DNA of 32,033 nucleotides from an uncultured Collinsella sp. (GTDB lineage Bacteria; Actinomycetota; Coriobacteriia; Coriobacteriales; Coriobacteriaceae): assembly GCA_902388545.1 (NCBI GenBank), contig CABMPS010000001.1, forward strand, positions 1 to 32,033, read 5' to 3'. Both the position numbers and the translations under genes were made by a program. Position 1 is the stretch's first letter, and each line of letters opens with the position of its first letter. Positions 7,640-15,608 of this stretch are shown here, in pieces. The notes below the pieces were generated by a model. It did no database searches and was not told where the DNA came from. It worked only from the letters and a program-made list of their open reading frames with translations.

Positions 7640-7660
7640 CGACCTCGAGTAGGTCAACCT

Positions 7661-7785
7661 GGGAGGGACGAGGGCTTAGTTCTCCAATCTTTCCGCAGGG
7701 GGCAAAAAGCCTCGCCGCACGAAGTGCGCAGCGAGGCTTTTTGCATGCCCGAGGACGATTGGGGAACTAAGTCCTCGTCCCTCCC
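7661..7785. repeat. Large palindrome surrounding a terminator
   Basis: Bases 7661-7689 and 7757-7785 are inverted copies of one another, 29 bp with two mismatches (the outer part reads GGGAGGGACGAGG...CTTAGTT). They enclose the 7702-7744 hairpin, so the whole 125 bp can form one cruciform. It lies between the convergent HAD and aldolase genes. Confidence 0.85.
7702..7744. terminator. Bidirectional terminator between the HAD and aldolase genes
   Basis: Stem GCAAAAAGCCTCGC (7702-7715) pairs with GCGAGGCTTTTTGC (7731-7744), with an inner CGCAC/GTGCG hairpin. A/T runs on both sides make it usable in both directions. Confidence 0.9.
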
Positions 7786-7818
7786 CGGGATATGTAGCGA
7801 GTCGGAGTACCCTTGCTG

Positions 7819-8676
7819 TTACTCTGCCTTGCCCACAGAGTTGAGGTTGGTCATGCGGATCTTAACCAGCTCGGTGATCTCACGCATGCCCTCCTTGGCC
7901 GGCTTCTTAGGATCGAAGCAGGCAGGGTTCTCGGCCATGTAGGCCATGAAGCCCTTGGTGTAGGCCTGACGCAGCTCGGTTGCGTAGTTGACCTTGCAGA
8001 TGCCGTTCTTCACGGCCTCGGCAACCTGCTCATCGGGCACACCGGAGGTACCGTGCAGAACCAGCGGCACGTCGACGGCGTCGCGAATGGCCTTGACCAC
8101 GGACTGCTCGATGTGAGGATCGCTCGTGTACACGCCGTGGCTGGTGCCAACGCCAATGGCCAGCGAGGTGCAGCCGGTGCGCTCAACAAACTCCTTGGCC
8201 TCGGCAGGATCGGTGTAGGGGCTCTCGCCCTCAACCGCGGGACCGTCGTCCTCCTTACCGCCGACCTTGCCGAGCTCGGCCTCGACGGGCACGCCCATGG
8301 CACGGCCAGCATCGGCGACGGACTTGGTCAGGGCAATGTTGTCCTCGAAGGACTCGTGCGAACCGTCGATCATGACGGAAGTGTAGCCCGTGCGGAAAGC
8401 CTGCATGCAGCGGTCATAGCCATCGCCGTGATCGAGGTGCAGGGCAACGGGCACGGAAGCGCGCTCGGCGGCAGCCTTGACCATGCCGTAGAAGTAGTCC
8501 AGACCAGCGGTCTTGATGGTGCCCGGGGTGGTCTGCATGATGACGGGGGACTTGGTCTCCTCGGCAGCGGCCAGAACGGCCATAACAAACTCGAGGTTCT
8601 CGACGTTGAACGCGCCGACGGCGTAGTGGCCGGCCTGAGCGTCCTTGAGCATCTTTTCGGTGGTAACAAGTGCCAT
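7819..8676 (-). CDS. Class II fructose/tagatose-bisphosphate aldolase
   Basis: A zinc-dependent aldolase of 285 residues that splits a ketose-1,6-bisphosphate into dihydroxyacetone phosphate and glyceraldehyde-3-phosphate. Visible residues are the proton-donor Asp82 and zinc ligand His83 in HLDHGDGYD, His180 in GVGTSHGVY, and His208 in VLHGTSG. The chosen ATG at 8676 has AGAGGAG upstream; the frame could extend further but only without a ribosome site. The length and the GatY/KbaY-like size fit either glycolytic fructose-bisphosphate aldolase or tagatose-bisphosphate aldolase. Because lacABC are nearby and no lacD is in the window, it may serve the tagatose-6-phosphate pathway; that is inference. 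It is divergent from a DeoR-family gene, which probably regulates it. Confidence 0.9.
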   Translation of the reverse strand: MALVTTEKMLKDAQAGHYAVGAFNVENLEFVMAVLAAAEETKSPVIMQTTPGTIKTAGLDYFYGMVKAAAERASVPVALHLDHGDGYDRCMQAFRTGYTSVMIDGSHESFEDNIALTKSVADAGRAMGVPVEAELGKVGGKEDDGPAVEGESPYTDPAEAKEFVERTGCTSLAIGVGTSHGVYTSDPHIEQSVVKAIRDAVDVPLVLHGTSGVPDEQVAEAVKNGICKVNYATELRQAYTKGFMAYMAENPACFDPKKPAKEGMREITELVKIRMTNLNSVGKAE

Positions 8677-8913
8677 GAGCGTTTGCTCCTCTCCCTCGCC
8701 CGCATCTGGACATCGGGCGTAGTTGTTCACAAGGCGTTTTACCTTGCGTTTTTCTGCGTTCATTGTATGAAATTCAGCGTCTTTGCACGTGCGAGATATT
8801 GAGCCCATGCAGGTCAATACAGTCGTTTTTGAAAAGTAAACGGAAGGAATTTGAGCCGAGTGGCCATGTTCGATATTGAATTTTGGGCGTTAAACGTCTT
8901 TCTTTTATAGAAA

Positions 8914-8944
8914 AAGTAAGTAATCGAAAGGCGTTTTCTTACTT
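8914..8944. promoter_or_regulatory. Inverted repeat in the aldolase-deoR intergenic region
   Basis: AAGTAAG (8914-8920) and CTTACTT (8938-8944) form a dyad in a markedly AT-rich stretch of the 335-bp divergent region. Nearby GAACGAAAATAG and TCGAAAGG resemble the A/G-rich half-sites that DeoR-family proteins bind. This is a candidate operator for the divergent regulator. The rest of the interval shows no clear -35/-10 pair. Confidence 0.35.
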
Positions 8945-9011
8945 AAAAAGAAAATGAACGAAAATAGACTCAACACAATTCCTGCAAATATCAGACGATG
9001 ATGGAGCGGAT

Positions 9012-9815
9012 ATGGCCTATGCAACAACCCGAGCTTTCGCCGATGAGCGGCGTGCCGCCATCATGGAGATGCTCGAACATAACGCCTCGGTGCAAGTGGC
9101 AGAAATCGCCCAGACCTTTGGCGTGTCCTCCGTTACCGCCCGTGCCGACCTAGACGCGCTCGCCGAGTCCGGCAAGCTGCGCCGCACGCATGGTGGCGCT
9201 GTGTCGCTCCAGAAGCGACTGACCGTATCCACCCAGGATCGCCGCATCAACGTCAATGTCGCCGCCAAGCAGGCCATCGCGCAAAGCGCCATTGAACTCG
9301 TCGGCAACGGTGACACCCTGCTCGTAGACTCGGGCACCACAGCGCTCGAGTTTGTCCGCCTGCTCGACCAGCGCGATGGCATCACCGTCATCACGGCCGA
9401 CATTACCATTGCCGATTACATCGACGAGAGCATGCCCTCGGTCGATGTCGTCATGCTGGGCGGGGCACTGCGCAAAGGCCATCGCTATCTGTACGGCCCA
9501 CTTACCATGCAGGCGCTCCAAATGGTCCATGCCGATCTGGCCGTCATGTGCCCTGGCGCTTTCGTTCCCGGCTGCGGCTTTACGACCGACTTTCCGCAGA
9601 TGGCCGAGACCAAAGCGGCTATGGTCGGTGCTGCTCGTCAAAGTGTCGCCCTCATGGACGCCAGTAAGGTCAACGGACGTGGCATGTACCGCTTTGCCGA
9701 GCTGACCGACGTCAACGCCATCGTGATGGACCGTGACCCCGATCGCGCCGTCGCCACCTCAATCGCCGAAATCGTCGACAACGCCCGCCCAAATCTCCTC
9801 ATCGCCGGCGCTTAA
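9012..9815 (+). CDS. DeoR-family transcriptional regulator
   Basis: A sugar-phosphate-responsive repressor type of 267 residues. The N-terminal winged helix covers about residues 14-65, with the family pattern RRAAIMEMLEHNASVQVAEIAQTFGVSSVTARADLDALAESGKLRRTHGGAV. The C-terminal effector domain includes GDTLLVDSGTTALEFVRLL, the phosphosugar-binding-like loop of the family, and MLGGALRKGH. GGAG lies upstream of the ATG. It is divergent from the class II aldolase gene and ends in a hairpin shared with the next gene. In related loci (LacR, GatR, AgaR, FruR) such proteins respond to intermediates of the tagatose or fructose pathways. A role in the lac/tagatose genes is therefore plausible but not shown. 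Confidence 0.88.
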   Translation: MAYATTRAFADERRAAIMEMLEHNASVQVAEIAQTFGVSSVTARADLDALAESGKLRRTHGGAVSLQKRLTVSTQDRRINVNVAAKQAIAQSAIELVGNGDTLLVDSGTTALEFVRLLDQRDGITVITADITIADYIDESMPSVDVVMLGGALRKGHRYLYGPLTMQALQMVHADLAVMCPGAFVPGCGFTTDFPQMAETKAAMVGAARQSVALMDASKVNGRGMYRFAELTDVNAIVMDRDPDRAVATSIAEIVDNARPNLLIAGA

Positions 9816-9819
9816 ACAA

Positions 9820-9859
9820 AAACCACCACAAAGGTTCACCGTCCCCTTTGTGGTGGTTT
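9820..9859. terminator. Bidirectional terminator
   Basis: AAACCACCACAAAGG (9820-9834) pairs perfectly with CCTTTGTGGTGGTTT (9845-9859) around a 10-nt loop, between the convergent deoR-type and flavodiiron-type genes. A similar half, AAACCACCACGAAGG, occurs alone at 1038-1052. Confidence 0.88.
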
Positions 9860-9882
9860 GAGCGTTAAACGTGAACGTATCG

Positions 9883-11043
9883 CTACTTGGAGAGCTCGTC
9901 AGCGAGGGCCTCGATCTGAGCGCGCGAGGCGTCGTTGAGCGAACCCAGGACGGTCACCTTGTTCTGCGTCAGGGTGATGTCCTTCATACCCTCGAGCTCC
10001 TTGGTCATAATCTTGGCAGCAGCGGGCGCCCAAGAGCCGCCCTCGACGAGCGCCACCGTACGGTTCTGGTAGGCATGCTCGGCAAGCGTATGGATAAAGG
10101 TGCTCATGAATGGGAAGATCTCGCCCTGATAGGTAATGGAAGCGAGCACCAGACGGTCATAGCGGAACGCATCCTCAACGGCCTCGGCCATGTCGTCGCG
10201 AGCCAAGTCAGAGACGGAAACCTTCTGGCCGCGAGCCTCGAGCGCAGATGCAAGCTCCTCAACGGCAGCCTTCAGATGGCCGTAGACGCTCGCGTAGGCA
10301 ATGGTGATGCCCTCGTCCTCGGGCTGATAGCTCGACCAGGTGTTGTAGGTGTCGAGGTAGTAGCCCAGGTTCTCGGTCAGCACGGGGCCATGAAGCGGGC
10401 AGATGATCTGGATGTCCAAATCGGCGGCCTTCTTGAGCACGGCCTGCACAAACTTGCCGAACTTGCCCACGATGCCAAAGTAGTAACGGCGCGCCTCGCA
10501 GGCCCACCCTTCCGGATCCTCGATGTCGTTGGCGCCAAACTTGCCAAAGCCGTCGGCACTAAAGAGCACCTTGTCGGTAGCCTCGTAGGAGAACAGTACC
10601 TCGGGCCAGTGAACGTTGGGGGCGCCGACAAAGGTCAGGCTGTGGCCGCCCAGATCAAGCACGTCACCCTCTTTGACAACCATCTTGCGCTCGGGGAAGT
10701 CGGTGCCAAAGTAGTTGACCATCATGCGGAAGGCGCCCATGCTTGCCACAATCTGCGCCTGGGGATAGCGCTCCATAAAGGCGGCGATGCCGGCGGAGTG
10801 ATCGGGCTCCATGTGATGGATGACCAGGTAGTCGGGCGTGCGGCCGTCGAGTACGGTCTCGAGGTTGCCGAGCCACTCGTCGACAAATCCGCCATCGACC
10901 GAATCGGCGACAGCGATCTTCTCGCCCAAGATAACGTAGCTGTTGTATGCCATACCGTTCTCGGACACGTCGTACTGGCCCTCGAACAGGTCGATGTCAT
11001 GATCGTCAACGCCAATGTAGCGGATATCCTTGGTGATCTCCAT
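9883..11043 (-). CDS. Flavodiiron-type A-type flavoprotein (FprA-like)
   Basis: A cytoplasmic flavodiiron protein of 386 residues. The N-terminal beta-lactamase-like domain holds the diiron ligands: H77, E79, D81 and H82 in HMEPDHSAG, H145 in NVHWPEVLFSY, D164 in LFSADGFGKFG and H218 in CPLHGP. All expected ligands are present. The C-terminal flavodoxin domain starts near residue 246 with the FMN loop YASVYGH. Such enzymes reduce oxygen to water or nitric oxide to nitrous oxide and protect anaerobes. The ATG at 11043 has AGGAGG eight bases upstream; longer frames lack that. No rubredoxin domain is fused. It appears to be a single-gene unit, convergent with the deoR-type gene. Confidence 0.9.
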   Translation of the reverse strand: MEITKDIRYIGVDDHDIDLFEGQYDVSENGMAYNSYVILGEKIAVADSVDGGFVDEWLGNLETVLDGRTPDYLVIHHMEPDHSAGIAAFMERYPQAQIVASMGAFRMMVNYFGTDFPERKMVVKEGDVLDLGGHSLTFVGAPNVHWPEVLFSYEATDKVLFSADGFGKFGANDIEDPEGWACEARRYYFGIVGKFGKFVQAVLKKAADLDIQIICPLHGPVLTENLGYYLDTYNTWSSYQPEDEGITIAYASVYGHLKAAVEELASALEARGQKVSVSDLARDDMAEAVEDAFRYDRLVLASITYQGEIFPFMSTFIHTLAEHAYQNRTVALVEGGSWAPAAAKIMTKELEGMKDITLTQNKVTVLGSLNDASRAQIEALADELSK

Positions 11044-11172
11044 CAGGCAAAGCCTCCTAGATAGACAAATGAACCCGTCTATCATAGCACTCGCCTTCAT
11101 AGTCACGGCTATCTGCCGGCATCCTTACCGATTGTTATTGATATGCAACGCAGAGCCGTTGACCTGCGAAAA

Positions 11173-12204
11173 CTATGCGCGCGGCGCTGCCGTGGTGTGT
11201 CGAACGATGAGCTGACCGGGAATACGAATGGCGACGGTTTTGTCCGATGCCCCCGCCTTGGGAACTGCGCGCTCGAACACCTCGCGCCCGCGCTGATGCA
11301 GATCGAATCGAACGGTCGTGAGCTCGTTATGTGCGACAAAGTCGTCGAGCGAATCGTCGACGCCCACCACGCTCACGTCCTCGGGCACGCGCAAGCCGCT
11401 ATCGCGCAGCGCGGCAATGGCGCCGTTTGCCATCTGGTCGTTTGCCGCGTAAATCGCCGTCATGGTGCGGTCGTGCTCAGCCAAGTACCGAGCGGCCTCG
11501 TAGCCGCTGTTGGCAGACCAGTCGCCCTCGAGTGGCTCTACCGTCTCGATGTGTTTACGCTCGAGTGTATCTTGCCAACCGGCGCGACGAAATTGCTCGT
11601 CGACCGAGAACGACGGGCCGCCAATATAGCGAATCTGCTCGTGCCCCAGCTCAAACAGGTGATCCATAAGCAATAGCGAGCAGCCGTAATGGTCGGAGTC
11701 GACCGTAGTCACCCGCGGGTGCGCGTACATGGTAACGATAACCGTTCCAATGCCCGGCAACGGATCGAACGTCTCAAAATCGGGTGCCATGCGACTCATG
11801 CCGATAATGATGCCGTCCACGGGCAGCGCGGCCATACGACGCGTGGCCTCGGCAAGCGAAAACTCCTCGGTCTTGGACATCTCGACCAGCGTGATGGCGC
11901 AATTATGCTCGCGAGCAGCGCTGGCGATGCCGTCGATCATTGAGAGGTTGCCAAACTTGGTGACATCGTTGACGCACAGGCCGACCGAATGGTAACGGCC
12001 GTCGCGCAGCGAGCGACCGGCATAACTCGGACGAAAGCCGAGCTCTTGCATAGCGGCCTGCACGCGCTGGCGCGTCTGCTCGTTAACGTTGGGCAAACCG
12101 TTGGCGACGCGCGAAACCGTCTGCTGCGAAACGCCAGCAGCGCGGGCGACGTCGGCCATGGAGACCGGACGCGTGCCTGTATCGTTGGACGGGCGCCTTG
12201 CCAC
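11173..12204 (-). CDS. LacI-family repressor, GalR-like, of the galKT operon
   Basis: A repressor of 343 residues. The helix-turn-helix spans residues about 16-36 (MADVARAAGVSQQTVSRVAN), with the hinge helix near RPSYAGRSLR, and a periplasmic-binding-protein-like effector domain follows. The start is GTG at 12204 with AAGGTGA upstream. It is divergent from galK-galT across 338 bp containing three identical 14-bp LacI-type operators (12298, 12421, 12485). That arrangement makes it the likely galactose-responsive, autoregulated repressor. The effector is not readable from sequence. It is distinct from the two other LacI-family proteins in the window, whose operators differ in the outer half. 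Confidence 0.9.
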   Translation of the reverse strand: MARRPSNDTGTRPVSMADVARAAGVSQQTVSRVANGLPNVNEQTRQRVQAAMQELGFRPSYAGRSLRDGRYHSVGLCVNDVTKFGNLSMIDGIASAAREHNCAITLVEMSKTEEFSLAEATRRMAALPVDGIIIGMSRMAPDFETFDPLPGIGTVIVTMYAHPRVTTVDSDHYGCSLLLMDHLFELGHEQIRYIGGPSFSVDEQFRRAGWQDTLERKHIETVEPLEGDWSANSGYEAARYLAEHDRTMTAIYAANDQMANGAIAALRDSGLRVPEDVSVVGVDDSLDDFVAHNELTTVRFDLHQRGREVFERAVPKAGASDKTVAIRIPGQLIVRHTTAAPRA

Positions 12205-12297
12205 AGGATCACCTTCACCCTTGAGAGATCTGAATAGCGTGCATGCCGGCCCGGGCAGAAATACATCCCGCGCCGAGGCCCGCTATCGTCGGACGCA

Positions 12298-12311
12298 TGT
12301 TAACGTACTCT
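12298..12311. promoter_or_regulatory. Gal operator copy 1
   Basis: TGTTAACGTACTCT, matching the LacI-family pattern TGnnAnCGnnnnC with a central CG. Copies 2 and 3 end in A instead of T. It lies nearer the repressor gene. Confidence 0.7.
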
Positions 12312-12358
12312 ACTTTTTCTATCTGCATCTCTTCTGCTTTATAAGTCCATACGGCAGT

Positions 12359-12367
12359 ACCGTTCAC
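12359..12367. promoter_or_regulatory. Shared motif ACCGTTCAC, gal copy
   Basis: The 9-mer ACCGTTCAC recurs exactly at 22198 and 27167 and in the opposite orientation at 21012 (GTGAACGGT), always in control regions of lac/gal genes. It is a candidate site for a regulator common to these operons. Confidence 0.45.
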
Positions 12368-12420
12368 GGCTGAATTTCTACCGATTACCAGATTCTCAAA
12401 AAGTGATAAGTGTTGTGTTA

Positions 12421-12434
12421 TGAGTACGTTAACA
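12421..12434. promoter_or_regulatory. Gal operator copy 2 (inverted)
   Basis: TGAGTACGTTAACA is the exact reverse complement of the copy at 12485-12498, 64 bp away. This spacing would allow cooperative binding or looping. Confidence 0.72.
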
Positions 12435-12484
12435 TAGCCCGTAACGTGCGGCATCGTAGATGCTGATTTTATGCCGCTTCAGAT

Positions 12485-12498
12485 TGTTAACGTACTCA
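12485..12498. promoter_or_regulatory. Gal operator copy 3, proximal to galK
   Basis: TGTTAACGTACTCA lies 45 bp before the galK start, the usual place for a repressing operator. Confidence 0.72.
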
Positions 12499-12542
12499 CT
12501 ACGACGGAAAACTCGTCAGTATGCGCCAAGGAAAGGACCCTC

Positions 12543-13748
12543 ATGACCACCCCCGACGAAAAGACACTCGCCACGCTCACCAAGCTGTTTGAGGAGGAGT
12601 TTGGCCCCATCGGCGACCGCCAGGTGCTCTACGTGCACGCGCCCGGCCGTTCCGAGATCAGCGGCAACCACACCGACCACGAGGGTGGCCACGTTATCGC
12701 CGGCTCGCTCGATGTCGCCGTTGACGGCATCGCCGTGGCAACCGACTCCAACAAGATTCGCGTCGCCGACGAGGGCTATCCTACGTTTGAGATCACGCTC
12801 GACACGCTGGATATTCAAGAGTCCGAGAAAGGCACGTCCGCAAGCCTCGTGCGTGGTATGGCCCACGAGGTCGCAGCGCTTGGTGTTGAGCCCCAAGGCT
12901 TCGACTTCGCCTTCACCTGCTCCGTTCCCTCGGGCGGCGGCCTTTCCAGCTCCGCTGCCGTCGAGGCCGCATACGGTCGTGCCATGGAAACCCTCTGGGG
13001 CGCGCCCGCCATTGAGCCCGTCGCGCTTGCGCAGATGAGCCAGCGCACCGAGAACAACTACTACGGCAAGCCCTGCGGTCTGATGGACCAAGCCGCCGTG
13101 TGCCTGGGCGGCCTTGCCTACATGAACTTTGAGGATCAGGCTCAGCCTAAGACCCAGAAGCTCGAGCTCAACTTTGAGGATCACGGCTATGCGCTCGTGC
13201 TCGTTAAGGTCGGTGCCGACCACGTAGCCGCCACTGACGACTACGCCGCCGTTCCGCGCGAGATGCAGGACGTCGCCGCCGAGTTTGGCAAGGCGCGCCT
13301 GTGCGAGGTCGACGTTGCCGACTTTGACGCCAAGCTCCCTGAGCTGCGCGCCAAGCTGGGCGACCGCGCCTGCCTGCGCGCCGTTCACTACTGGTACGAG
13401 AACGGCCTGGTCGACAAGCGCTGGGCAGCTCTGAACGCCGGCGACATTGACCAGTTCCTGGTCCTGACGCGCGAATCCGGCGCCAGCTCCGCCATGTACC
13501 TGCAGAATGTTGTTGCCAAGCTGGGTTCCGAGCAGCCTTCCATGTATGCCTTGGCACTGGCCGAGCATGTGCTCGACGGCCGTGGCGCCGTTCGTATTCA
13601 CGGCGGCGGCTTCGGCGGCACCATCCAGGCCTTCGTGCCGCTCGATCTGGTCGACACCTTCATTGCCAAGATGAACAGCTGGCTGGGCGAGGGCTCTGCC
13701 CGTCACTACGCCATCTCTGACAAGGGGGCTTATGCGGCATGGCTGTAA
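12543..13748 (+). CDS. galK: Galactokinase
   Basis: A GHMP-family kinase of 401 residues that phosphorylates alpha-D-galactose to galactose-1-phosphate, the first step of the Leloir pathway. The ATP-binding motif is PSGGGLSSSA (residues 129-138). The N-terminal galactokinase signature appears in variant form, APGRSEISGNHTDHEGG (33-49), where classical enzymes have a GEHTDY core. The third GHMP motif is HGGGFGGTIQAF near the C terminus. The ATG at 12543 has AAGGAAAGGA upstream; an in-frame ATG at 12471 would precede the third operator and is unlikely. galT starts within the last codons (10-bp overlap). Three LacI-type operators lie upstream. Confidence 0.9.
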   Translation: MTTPDEKTLATLTKLFEEEFGPIGDRQVLYVHAPGRSEISGNHTDHEGGHVIAGSLDVAVDGIAVATDSNKIRVADEGYPTFEITLDTLDIQESEKGTSASLVRGMAHEVAALGVEPQGFDFAFTCSVPSGGGLSSSAAVEAAYGRAMETLWGAPAIEPVALAQMSQRTENNYYGKPCGLMDQAAVCLGGLAYMNFEDQAQPKTQKLELNFEDHGYALVLVKVGADHVAATDDYAAVPREMQDVAAEFGKARLCEVDVADFDAKLPELRAKLGDRACLRAVHYWYENGLVDKRWAALNAGDIDQFLVLTRESGASSAMYLQNVVAKLGSEQPSMYALALAEHVLDGRGAVRIHGGGFGGTIQAFVPLDLVDTFIAKMNSWLGEGSARHYAISDKGAYAAWL

Positions 13749-15367
13749 TGACCGACGTGCGCGAGGCTGCACAGAGCCTCATCGAATATGCCATCCACCG
13801 ATCGATGATCGGACAGGACGATCGCATCTGGGCATACAACACTATTTTGGAGTGCATCGGCGCCACGGGCCCCGCGCTCGACATGGCTTGGGCGCTCAAG
13901 ACCGAGAAGATTTCGCTCTTGCACCCCGATACGCTCCCCGACTTTGACCTGGAGGGCACGCTTGCCGCGCTTTCCGAGGCCGCCGTTACCAACGGTGCCG
14001 CCGAGGACACGGCGTCGGGCCGCGACCGCATCGCCATGCACATCATGGGCGTACTCATGCCGAGGCCTTCGGTTGTAAACGAGGAGTTCAACGGACGTAT
14101 GGGCGTCAACGAGCCCCGCGCCGCGACCGACTGGTTCTACGGCCTGTGCTGCGACGCCGGCTACGTGCGCCGTGCCGCCATCGCGCGCAACATCAAATGG
14201 AGCACCCCCACCAACTGGGGCGATCTTGAGATCACCATCAACCTCTCCAAGCCTGAGAAGGACCCACGCGATATCGCCGCGGCTGGTGCCGCAAAGAACA
14301 CGGGCGAGAAGTATCCCGCCTGCCAGCTCTGCATCGAAAACGAGGGCTACCCCGGACGCTCCGCCGCAGCCGACGGCGGCGCTCACCCCGCTCGCCAGAA
14401 CCTGCGCATTATCCCCATCCAGCTCAACGGCGAGCGCTGGGGTTTCCAGTACAGCCCGTACGCGTACTTTAACGAGCATTGCATTGCCATGAGCTCCGAG
14501 CATCGTCCGATGCACGTCGACCGCAAGGGCCTGACCTGCCTGCTCGACTTTGTGGACCTGTTCCCGCATTACTTCATCGGCTCCAACGCCGACCTGCCTA
14601 TCGTGGGCGGCTCGATCTTGTCGCACGACCACTTCCAGGGCGGCGCGCACGAGTTCCCCATGATGCATGCCGCCGAGGTCTCGCAGTTTAGCGTGCCCGG
14701 TTTTGACCAGGTCACTGGCACTGTGCTGCAGTGGCCGCTCTCGGTGCTGCGCCTGCGCTCGCATGACCGCGCTCAGCTGCTCGACGCTGCCGAGAAGATT
14801 ATCCTCGCCTGGCGCGAGTGGACCGACGAGTCTGTGGGCGTTATCGCGCACACGGCCGACGGCGTAGCGCACAACACCGTGACGCCCGTCATCCGCCGCG
14901 TCGACTCCCGCGGCAACGCCGGCGGCGAGATTTACGAGGCCTACCTGGCGCTTCGCTGCAACATCACAACCGACGAGCATCCGCTGGGCGTTTTCCACCC
15001 GCATGCCGAGTACCATCACATTAAGAAGGAGAACATCGGCCTGATCGAGGTCATGGGCCTGGCCATTCTGCCGCCGCGCTTGGTTCCCGAGCTCGGCGCT
15101 GTCCGCGAGCACCTGCTGGCGGCCAAGGCCGATGCCAGCTACGATCTCGCCGGTGCGCTCGAGGGCGATGATCTTTGCCGCAGCCACGCTGCATGGGCCG
15201 AGGACGTTTTTGCCCGCCGCGCCGACGAGCTTACGGCCGACAACGCCATCGATATCCTGCACGAGGAGGTCGGCGTGGTGTTTGGCCACGTACTCGACAA
15301 CGCCGGCGTCTTTAAGTGGGACGAAGCCGGCCGCGCCGCCCAGCAGCGCTTTATCGACTCACTGTAA
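13739..15367 (+). CDS. galT: Galactose-1-phosphate uridylyltransferase, type 2
   Basis: Transfers UMP between UDP-glucose and galactose-1-phosphate, giving UDP-galactose and glucose-1-phosphate. The 542-residue length and sequence fit the type 2 (Firmicutes-like) GalT family rather than the 350-residue type 1. The active-site region SHDHFQGGAHEFP carries H296 and H298. The frame begins ATGGCTGTAATG, overlapping galK by 10 bp, which indicates coupled translation; the second ATG at 13748 is an alternative start. A terminator follows at 15414. No galE for UDP-galactose recycling is in the window. Confidence 0.93.
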   Translation: MAVMTDVREAAQSLIEYAIHRSMIGQDDRIWAYNTILECIGATGPALDMAWALKTEKISLLHPDTLPDFDLEGTLAALSEAAVTNGAAEDTASGRDRIAMHIMGVLMPRPSVVNEEFNGRMGVNEPRAATDWFYGLCCDAGYVRRAAIARNIKWSTPTNWGDLEITINLSKPEKDPRDIAAAGAAKNTGEKYPACQLCIENEGYPGRSAAADGGAHPARQNLRIIPIQLNGERWGFQYSPYAYFNEHCIAMSSEHRPMHVDRKGLTCLLDFVDLFPHYFIGSNADLPIVGGSILSHDHFQGGAHEFPMMHAAEVSQFSVPGFDQVTGTVLQWPLSVLRLRSHDRAQLLDAAEKIILAWREWTDESVGVIAHTADGVAHNTVTPVIRRVDSRGNAGGEIYEAYLALRCNITTDEHPLGVFHPHAEYHHIKKENIGLIEVMGLAILPPRLVPELGAVREHLLAAKADASYDLAGALEGDDLCRSHAAWAEDVFARRADELTADNAIDILHEEVGVVFGHVLDNAGVFKWDEAGRAAQQRFIDSL

Positions 15368-15413
15368 TGATCCCTTGGAGACGGAGGAAAACGGACTATT
15401 TCGTCTTCAAGAC

Positions 15414-15454
15414 AACGGCGCCCGCCGGCAACATCGCCGACGGGCGCCGTTTTT
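15414..15454 (+). terminator. Terminator of galKT
   Basis: AACGGCGCCCG (15414-15424) pairs with CGGGCGCCGTT (15441-15451), followed by a T-run. Confidence 0.9.
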
Positions 15455-15460
15455 GAGTGT

Positions 15461-15514
15461 AGCCATTGGGGACGTTCTTAAACGACTAGTCAAACAAGAA
15501 CGTCCCCAATGGCT
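15461..15514. repeat. Perfect 19-bp inverted repeat
   Basis: AGCCATTGGGGACGTTCTT (15461-15479) and its exact reverse complement (15496-15514) flank a 16-bp loop. It lies between the galT terminator and the convergent lacC gene. GTCCCCAATG also appears at 20306-20315 near another repeat cluster. Confidence 0.85.
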
Positions 15515-15522
15515 AATGACTC

Positions 15523-15586
15523 GAGCGTGGAAAATCTCCCACTTTGAGCTCGCATGGGCACCAAAAGCAGGAGATTATCCACGCTC
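15523..15586. repeat. Second inverted repeat behind galT
   Basis: GAGCGTGGAAAATCTCC (15523-15539) pairs with 15570-15586 with one mismatch around a 30-bp loop. It ends 22 bp before the lacC stop codon, so it may also act on lacC transcripts. Confidence 0.75.
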
Positions 15587-15608
15587 ATTCTATTAGGAGT
15601 CGCAACCG

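Noticed and set aside
7497..7818. Small gene in the intergenic region after the HAD phosphatase gene
   Set aside because: The plus-strand frame through it overlaps the terminator and repeats and has no ribosome site or motif.
13730..15289. Long minus-strand open frame opposite galT
   Set aside because: Shadow of the galT codons; no ribosome site or recognisable domain.
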